From Trebouxia sp. TZW2008 (lineage: Eukaryota; Chlorophyta; Trebouxiophyceae; Trebouxiales; Trebouxiaceae), in assembly GCA_002118135.1 (NCBI GenBank), contig BDIU01000126.1:186001-250000 (forward strand): a stretch of DNA of 64,000 bases. The letters run 5' to 3'. Below, one piece after another: positions 56,729 through 64,000 of the stretch. The position numbers were made by a program, and so were the translations under genes. Below the pieces are notes generated by a model, which was not told the origin of the DNA, ran no database searches, and worked only from the letters and a program-made list of their open reading frames with translations. Position 1 is the first letter of the stretch. Each line of letters starts with the position of its first letter.

Positions 56729-59700
56729 TCAGCAAGGCGGTGGTGGAACCTTCTGCATCCAAGCTTTCCTGGGAGGAGTCTTCAGTGCGTCGATGAACAT
56801 CCAGCTGCAACCAGTGCATGAGATGTCAGCAGCAGCCTGGACACGCTTACACAACATGTGCCGCCGATAATATTTCACAACAGCTGCCTGGTCCAGATCA
56901 CAGTGCAGACACACCGTTGGCAATGCATGTAGCTGTTGTGATGTAAGAAGGAGCCTTGTAGTGACAGAGCTGTCATTATGCCCGTGGCTTGAACACTGCA
57001 AAATACAACACGAAGATCGTGACTACATAGCGAACGCTGTATGCCATGCATTGTGAGCCACATTAAGCGTCTTGATAGTGGTGATAGGCGGCTTACTGGT
57101 CCAAGCTCAACGCTCAGCTCAGGTTGCTCTGCTGTGCTGCTTGACCACAGAGGCAGCAAGTGAGCAGAGGGGCTTCCAGAAGGGGAGACAGGAGTGACTG
57201 CAGCCTCAGCAGCAGGCAGCAAAGAGCGGCGGCACATGGGGCATGTGGTGTGTGTAGCTAGCCACTGGTCAATGCACTCCATGTGGAAGTGATGATGACA
57301 GTCTGGCAGCTGCCGTATCATCTCACCATCCTCATAGTCACCCAGACAAACAGCACAAGACGGCCCCTCAAAGACTCTGCATGCAACAAAGCTCACATGG
57401 TCAGCAGCACATGGCAAAACATATGCATGAGTGTCAGTTTGATCAGAGCACAGAAGCCATACAGCCTGCTGGATTGTATCCACTCATGGAGCCATGCATA
57501 GGTTTGCCATACCTATACAGGCTGATCAGCACAAGGGCTTGGGTACAACAGGCAGCTCTGCATTGCAGAGTAATCCCACTGGCCTTACTTGATGGGATCT
57601 GGGACAGTTGCAGCTGCAAGTCTGGGTGAAGGAAGCGCTGGCTCTGATCTGCCTCTGCTGATGAGCAGCTCCTCAAACTCGCCCTCCTGGCCAGGCTTGG
57701 TGTACCTACTAGAGGCCGCCCTGGCAGTTACACTGTATCCCTCCTGCCCCTGCAAGGCAAAGACCAAAAAGCCCTGAAGAGGCAGAAGCCTAAAAGGATA
57801 TAGCATCAGCAGGAAGAGGTTGAGGAAGAAGGTTGAGAGGCTACAGAAGCTCAGAAGGAGAAGAAATTTAAGGGGGTTTCCATCAGCAACACAGTTTCAG
57901 AGCAGTAGACTGTTGAGGCCACCCTGGCAGTCACACTGTACCCCTCCTGCCCCTGTGAGAACAGTAAACACAACTTTGGGAAGCAGCTGACATCATATCA
58001 GGAAAAAAACATTTGAGACAAGCTGTAGTAGCACGAGGATCTTGTGCACAGGGGTGTCCTGTTTGACATAATGATATACACAACATGTACTGCCTAATGA
58101 ATGTCGCACATGGCCATGAGCATGCAATGGAGGTGTTTGAGGTGTTCAAGGTATTGCACTGTTCATCTAACCTTTCTGACATGAAAAGCATCTGGCAGTA
58201 TAGCGGATTCGTGTAGTCGCAAGCAGCCAGCACTACTTGGTGAAACTTCAACATACCTGATAGCGGTAAGGAGGGAAGCTTGCACCCATTTCAGGCTCAA
58301 TGCCAGTGACTGTACAGTCTGGGGCAAGGGTGGGGTTTGAACTTGCTAGCAATCATCTGAACCCGCTAGCATTCCTCTCAACTTGCTAGGAATATACCTG
58401 GCACTATCAGGGAAGCTTGCATCAGTGTCAGGTTCAATGCCAATAATCATGTGGTAGGGTGCAAGGAAGGGGTTCCATTTGGGGGTCCATATTCTCAAGT
58501 TGCAACTGCTAGCAACATACCTGGTACCGATAGGTGGGGAAGCTTGCAACAGTGGCAGGCTCAATGCCAGTGGTGGTACGGCCCGGGGCGAGGGTGGGGA
58601 GCCCCTCCTGACCCCTCTGATGCGCCCAGCGCCACAGCAGCACCAGAGACATGGCTGCTGAGAAAGACAAAGTAACGCCTAGGCACAGACTGATGTAAGC
58701 ATTGACATCGTTGCCACCTTGCGGAACCACTGGCACCACCTGCACAAGTCACCCAAATGTCGAGACTCATGATACAATGACACTTTTTGTCTCATCAGTA
58801 TGTGCATCACTTGAACACTGATTGATCCAAGTACTTTCGTACGCAGCATCCCCAGCAAGGGTCAGTGCCTGGAAGTATCTTTGTGCGTGAGATCATTGCC
58901 TATGGATGGCGATAGCCATTGTGCAGAAGACATCATTGTGTCATTTCATACCCAGAATTGAGGCATAACAGGCACTTGGCACGACGACAGCAAAGAAAGA
59001 GGGCTGTCGACATGCCACAAGCGTCAGACAACTTGCTACATACAGACAAATCAGGCAGTGCTCCTGTGAATCGGCACCGCTACTTCTTGATGATTTTGAT
59101 TGCTTGTCGATGCAATATATGCATGCTGGCATGATGGGACAATTCTCAACTGCCATCTAATTAAGAAGACAAAGGAGGACTTCTGGTGCACAGACTAGTC
59201 AAAATTGAAGAAGGCATCCAATGCATGTTTGCATGATGAGATGAATCTCAACTGCAAACTTACCAAGAACACAAAGGAATACTTCTGGTGCACAAACCAG
59301 TCAACATTTGGCAATTAAGGCATATTTGCGTCATGGGGTGAATCTCAATCGCAATCTTACCAAGAATACAAAGGAGTACTTTTGGTGCACAAAGTAGTCA
59401 ACATTGAAGAAGGCGAAGAAGATGGTGCCCGGGTGCAAGTCATTGCCCGTCAGCCTGATGGTCTCAACCCCTGAAGCTCCCTGTTGCGCCCTGCACTGCA
59501 TGCCCCTGTCAGTTCTTCTATGCCAGCTCAATCAAATTCCAGGCAAGTTGATACAGCACATGAGAGGGCAGATTTCCAGCTCTGCTGTCAGCTGCTGCCA
59601 AACTCAGCTGCAGGCATTTGGGCACATCTTCAATCAAGGCATAATGTAGCATGTGTGTGTATGCAAGGCAAGGAGCACCGAACTGTCTCATTGCAGCGCA

Positions 59701-62700
59701 CAGCGTCAAGCTGATGTACAGGCCATCACATGAGCACTGCCTCTAAGAGTGTCACAATTTGTGCATCACACGCCTGAAATTGTCACATGTTATGCAGACA
59801 TCTTACACAGGCTTGTAAGGCTCTTACAGAACATTCCGCAGACAGCTAAGGTAGCTGCAATATGCTATGGCATTACCTGAGCACTCTGTCATTGTCCAGA
59901 AATGTTGGCACACTGCTATACTTCTGCAGCACCACAGCATGGCCCTCCCTGCTGGTCAGGAAAGCCACAGCCAGGCCACCTCTCCATGTGGGATCATGCC
60001 TGTCTATGGTCAACGTCAGATATGACCACTGGCCAGGTGCTACATACCCAAAAGCCTGCCTGCCAAAAGACAAGTGCTGCTGAGTGCCCTCACAGAAAAG
60101 CCCTCCAAACCCTGCACAGCAGCACTGACTCAGCATCAATCTCATCACAGTCAACAGCCAACGTTGTCATGACTCATATCAGCACAGCTAACATGAGTGG
60201 TGACAGTGAGGTATGACCACTGGCCAGGTGCTACACAGCCAAAAGCCTGCCTGCCAAAGAAGAGCTGCTGCTGAATGCCCTCACAGAAAAGCCCTCCAAA
60301 ACCTGCACAGCAGCCCTGGCTCAGCACCACGGTTATCTGCATTGACCTCAATGAGAGTCAAATTTGTTATGACTTACATTAGCACAATAAACATAGATGG
60401 GGACAGTGAGTTATGACCACTGGCCAGTTGCTACATAGCCAAAAGCCTGCCTGCCAAAGAAGAGTTGCTGCTGAGAGCCCTGACAGAACAGCTCTCCAAA
60501 CCCTGCGCTGCCCCAGCATCATTGTCAGCTTTAGAAAGCAAAAACAAGAAGCGAAACAAAAGAAAAGCTAATGCTGGCAAGTGTCATGACAGAAATCTCT
60601 GCATTTTGAAGCAGCTCAGATCAGCTACATCATTTGGTCGTGATGTTTATTTCCCTGGCACAAGCTCAGGCTGATGCAATTCTCCACTCAAGACACAATA
60701 TGTACAGAATAGTTGGGACCATTCCAACTGCAACAGCTCCCTGCAGTCACAAGGTGTTGGCCCAACTGCCTTGGTACTGGCTGTGCAAAGCTTGCCACTT
60801 CCTGTGCCCTTTTTTACATCTTGCCTGATCACTCCACTGCAAAACGTCTCATTCGACAAAGACGTCATACTGGATAGAAGGCATGATACTGAGCAAAAGT
60901 TGAGCAACAGCTTGTGATATGTGTACCGTCATAGCAGACGCAGGTGGGTTGGCCAAGAATGTCAGTGCACTTGCCGCCACCATGGCAGTCCCAGGGACAG
61001 AGCAAGCTGCCCTGCTGCACCCAGCGGGCCCTCAAGCTGTACTTGGCATCTTCCACCATGTACTTGTTGTTGTTGAAGACGCCGACATAGTATCCTGCAT
61101 TCCTGCATGACAGGAAAGGCTGTTGCTGTGCAAGCTTGCAACCTAGCATTTGGACACAACTTACATGTGTGATTGTTGATTGTTAGAGTGACATGTGATG
61201 CACCAACAACTCTGCAGTGGTGGCAGGCATCAGGCCAGACCAGACTTGATGCCTTTGGCACACTGCAACATGCTCCTCAAGCTGTCTGCTAATGCATTGC
61301 CCACACAATGTACAAGCTTGAAATCTTGACTGCAAAGCAACAACAGTATCAGCTGATGCATCTCTTGCCAAGGATGCAGCCACACTTGACAGTTGTACCT
61401 GGCACCTTTGCATGTGATGCTGCTACACTGGCTCTCTGGTGCATTATTTGCAGGACACACAAGTTCAAAACCTCTTTAGTCAAGCAAATGCAGTTGATTG
61501 CATGGCTTGTCTACCTGGCACTTGTCTGTGTGATGCTGTGGTGGTCAAGATTCTTCTCATAGCTTGTGCCATCAGCAAGTAAGTTGCAGTGTTGGCAGGC
61601 TGCAACATGCTATCGTGCTGAAGCTGTTGCTCTGATTGTCTGATGCATTACAGAACATACAAGCTTCCTTGTCTGCTAAGCAACAGCAACATCAATTAAA
61701 TGCATTGCTTGCTGAAGGCAACAAGTCTTGGCAGGCATACCTTGCGCCTGCCCGTGTGATGCTGTGGTAATTGAGTCTCTCCTCATAGCTTGTGCCATCA
61801 GCAAATAAGTCGTAGTCTTGAGAAGCTGGCAGGCCATTCCTGGCAAAGCCCTCTTCATGGCGCTTCAAGAAGAGGACTGGGTCCCCTGCGGATGGGTTCC
61901 CTGTGCGGTTCAGCTCCAATAGCAGAGTGCCCTCAGGGGGGTGCAACTGCAGTCAACAATGCTGCAACAGCTGTTTGGTGGTGGTGAGCAAGCAAAGGTT
62001 GGACTGAAATTAGCAATGCTGCGATAGCTGTTTGGTGATGGTGAGCAGTGGCAATTGCTGCCATGCATTGGAAGCAAGAGACTGTCAGACTAGCAGAAGC
62101 ATGCGCGGCATGGCGACTTCAGTGAATGTGTGCAGGCAAAATGATGATACAATAGGCAAGCTCAGATGAAGAAAAGCCCGTTTTGTTTGAATGCGGCATG
62201 GCTGCTGAAGTACACAAGACTGTTGCACTTATGCCTATCAAGACAACAACCAAGTAACAACTTCAATTGACAACCTCTTGCTCTGATGTTAGCTACTCTG
62301 CCCACAAGCAAAGTTGCAATTCAACAGCAGCACATGCTATCACTTAGTGATCAGCACAGCAAGAAGTCTGAATACTGAAGAGTGGCTGAACCATCGCTGA
62401 ACAACTGTCAAAGCACTGCATGCTGGGCACTGGCTTAGCTACAAACAGTGTGCAGCACAAGGCAGGCTGCGTTGAAGCAGCACATGCCACTCACGTCAAG
62501 AGCAATGTTGAATTAGCTGCACTAGGTTTGCGTACTCCAAAGATCGCTTGGTATGTTGAGCTGGCTCAACTCAGTGCTGAACATGTGCCACAGTGCTGCA
62601 TGCCACATGGGCTTTCTGCTAGATGGCTTGCGCTGTAAGGCAGAATGTGGTACAGCAGCAGATGCAACTTACATCAAGGGCAATGTTGAAGTAGCTCCAT

Positions 62701-63728
62701 TGGCCTGGCTTTGTGATGTGCTGCTGCTCAGTGTCAAGAGGCAAATCTGCTACTGCCACATTACAACCAACATCACCCCACCCAGCCGCACACTCACAGA
62801 AGGTGCACTCCCCCTGGGCAAAGGATGCATCTGTGCAGACGGAGTCAAAGACCTTGCACTGACCCTGATCTGAGCACTGACCCTTGGGGGGTTGGGTACC
62901 CCCCTCCGCAAGGATGGGGCTTGGGCACCCCTGGGGGTCTGTAGCTGATTGGCAAGTAACCCTGAGCTGGTAGGTTAGGTTGTAGCCGCCATACGGCTGT
63001 GGGTTGACTACCTCAATGTACCAAGGGTCTGTGCACGCTGGGAATGTGCATGCTGGGTTACGCGTTTGCCGTGTTTGCTGATAGGGCCGTTTCAGCTGGT
63101 AGCCTATGTAATCATATGCCACAGCATTGTATGGGCTGAAAGTCCAGTCAGGATTGTTGTCAGGGTCTCTGGGCGGAGTGGCCTTGGGTATGGTCTTCTG
63201 AGCCATGAACAATATGGCATTGGCGCCAGTGTCTGCATTGTTTGCTGGCTGAGGGTTGGCGGCTCGGGATGTGTCCCACAGCTCCGCATTGAGAATACTG
63301 TGCATCATACACTGAGGTCAGAGGATGTGTAAGCTTGTGCAATGGGTTAATCTGGACAGCGTGGTGCTCTGCCAAAGAGAGTTGGGTGTGAGCGCACCTG
63401 CTGCCACTGCAGGCAATACTCTCAACCTGATAGGAAGCCTGACCCCCCGGCTGCAGAACGCCTGATTTCGTGTTTGGGCCTGGTGTGAGGGGCAGTGGAG
63501 GACTGATGCAGCTACACGTAGTTGCAAGCACTGCAGCAGGGTACACAGCTTGAATGCATCAGCAGCACACACAATCTGCAGGGTCATTCCTGTGGAACGA
63601 TAGGCACACAGCAGCAAGACATGTGCTCTTTGGCAATTGCACGAAACACGCTGTGCATTGCCAGTGCCGGTCTGATAGTGCTTCTCACCTGCAGCAAGTA
63701 TAAAGCCAACGGATGGCCGAAACCTCAT
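56729..63728 (-). CDS. Type I membrane RING-H2 protein with duplicated EGF-like/PPC-like ectodomain
   Basis: Eleven exons: 63728-63689, 63530-63398, 63297-62673, 61946-61741, 61102-60927, 60111-59877, 59490-59361, 58739-58521, 57749-57589, 57376-57097 and 56995-56729; every junction is GT-AG and in phase, total 823 aa. A signal peptide (MRFRPSVGFILAAVLAT) is built across intron 1. The ectodomain has two Cys-rich EGF-like segments (CSDQGQC...CECAAGWGDVGC and CTDILGQPTCVCYDGFGGLFC), each followed by a beta-rich module with GQWSY(F/L) near its start and GVFNNNKY or AFFNVDYF near its end, resembling bacterial pre-peptidase (PPC) domains. One membrane helix lies at about 529-552. The cytoplasmic RING-H2 finger (about 648-690) has CAVCLGDY, HHHFHMEC and CPMCRR. 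It is a likely E3 ubiquitin ligase that senses or sorts something outside the cytosol. The architecture is unusual; see findings. Confidence 0.88.
57905..57955 (-). repeat. Copy of RING-H2 gene exon-9 5' edge in intron 8
   Basis: Repeats the acceptor and first ~45 nt of exon 9 (GQEGYSVTAR-A becomes GQEGYSVTAR-V), about 200 bp upstream of the real acceptor at 57749. Confidence 0.85.
58255..58470 (-). repeat. Two copies of RING-H2 gene exon-8 3' edge in intron 8
   Basis: Units ending near 58257 and 58398 repeat the last ~75 nt of exon 8 (TGIEPATVASFPTYRYQ). The 58257 copy reads TGIEPEMGASFPPYRYQ in frame and keeps the CAG|GTATGT donor exactly; the other has CAG|GTATAT-like wording. Confidence 0.88.
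59155..59325 (-). repeat. Two copies of RING-H2 gene exon-7 3' edge in intron 7
   Basis: Units near 59165-59215 and 59265-59320 repeat the end of exon 7 (VDYFVHQKYSFVFL) and, in the nearer copy, the TTGGTAAG donor; spacing is ~100 bp. Confidence 0.85.
60195..60530 (-). repeat. Two copies of RING-H2 gene exon-6 5' edge in intron 5
   Basis: Copies at about 60410-60530 and 60205-60320 repeat the exon-6 acceptor and ~90 nt of exon (GFGGLFCEGTQQ...GQWSY). The far copy ends in an early TAA; the near copy stays open (GFGGLFCEGIQQQLFFGRQ). Spacing is ~200 bp. Confidence 0.9.
61190..61680 (-). repeat. Copies of RING-H2 gene exon-4 3' edge in intron 4
   Basis: Two to three units repeat the end of exon 4 (YHSITRAGAR). 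The copy at 61500-61590 reads HHSITQTSAR followed by GTAGAC; the copy at 61385-61450 reads SSITCKGAR followed by GTACAA. Shared intron words ('atacaagcttg') mark a period of about 150-200 bp. Confidence 0.75.
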
Positions 63729-64000
63729 GACTTCCAGACTCCTGCGGACGAAGCACTGGTAACACACCGCATCATCGCATGATTGGCGATCGCAAAGAGC
63801 ATTTTGACAGACGCATTGACGGGAATTGCAAAGCCATGCTCATTGCTACCATGGCTTCCACAGCGACTTCAAATGCTGTCACCTGCGCTAGAATTCTGCA
63901 GGGCCAAACTCGTTTCAATTGCCTTCAGGGACAGATTTGACCTGTTACTTGTGCAGACTTGTATACTGCCGCACTCCTGCCCATCGTGGAGGGATTCAAG
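63729..64000. promoter_or_regulatory. Upstream region of the RING-H2 membrane-protein gene
   Basis: The window ends 272 bp upstream of the start codon. No other gene was recognised in it. Confidence 0.35.

Noticed and set aside
1..64000. tRNA, rRNA or other structured RNA genes
   Set aside because: I looked for cloverleaf arms and rRNA wording and found nothing I could support; a covariance-model scan would be decisive.

Overview
The window is nuclear DNA of a eukaryote, most likely a trebouxiophyte-type green alga. The evidence is densely intron-split genes with GT-AG (occasionally GC-AG) introns, plant-type proteins (a JMJ21-like F-box/JmjC protein, a plastid-targeted histidine-biosynthesis enzyme, a plant-type purple acid phosphatase), frequent Gln/Ala-rich low complexity, and TGTAA motifs (the chlorophyte polyadenylation signal) after several stop codons. 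The species assignment is inference. I rebuilt exons by hand: each junction was accepted only if the splice dinucleotides, reading phase and protein-family continuity agreed.

Layout. 0-6.6 kb is gene-poor: a minus-strand tyrosine recombinase (836-1816) with a perfect dyad just upstream of its start, a frame-disrupted orphan ORF (2640-3340), then about 3 kb of diverged segmental and tandem repeats. 6.98-12.4 kb: purple acid phosphatase (+). 13.2-13.9 kb: small hydrophilic KGG-motif protein (+). 14.5-20.0 kb: TBC-domain Rab GAP (-). 21.6-24.7 kb: kinase-like protein (-). 25.5-27.5 kb: HISN3/HisA (+). 28.1-32.9 kb: secreted GH5 mannanase-like enzyme (+). 33.7-38.3 kb: JMJ21-like F-box/JmjC oxygenase (-). 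38.6-40.8 kb: tRNA-His guanylyltransferase THG1 (+). 41.7-43.9 kb and 45.3-47.0 kb: two two-RRM RNA-binding proteins (-). 47.5-48.1 kb: Pol III subunit RPC9 (+). 48.3-49.7 kb: GINS subunit PSF3 (+). 50.2-54.7 kb: mismatch-repair MutL homologue MLH3 (-). 55.1-56.2 kb: uncharacterised intronless gene (+). 56.7-63.7 kb: a type I membrane RING-H2 protein with two EGF-like/PPC-like ectodomain modules (-).

The genes do not form one pathway; they are an ordinary mix of housekeeping (transcription, replication, repair, tRNA maturation, histidine synthesis), secreted hydrolases and signalling. Several are arranged head-to-head (JMJ21/THG1, RBP/RPC9, MLH3/371-aa gene).

The most unusual signal is not one gene. 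At least seven genes have introns that carry tandem, diverged copies of the edge of the neighbouring exon together with its splice site. Copies of a 3' exon edge (with a 5' splice site) sit in the following intron; copies of a 5' exon edge (with a 3' splice site) sit in the preceding intron. Units are about 70-200 bp and occur in 2-8 copies. About 15-20 such cases are visible in 64 kb, suggesting a recurrent process that lengthens introns by duplicating exon-intron junctions and plants decoy splice sites.
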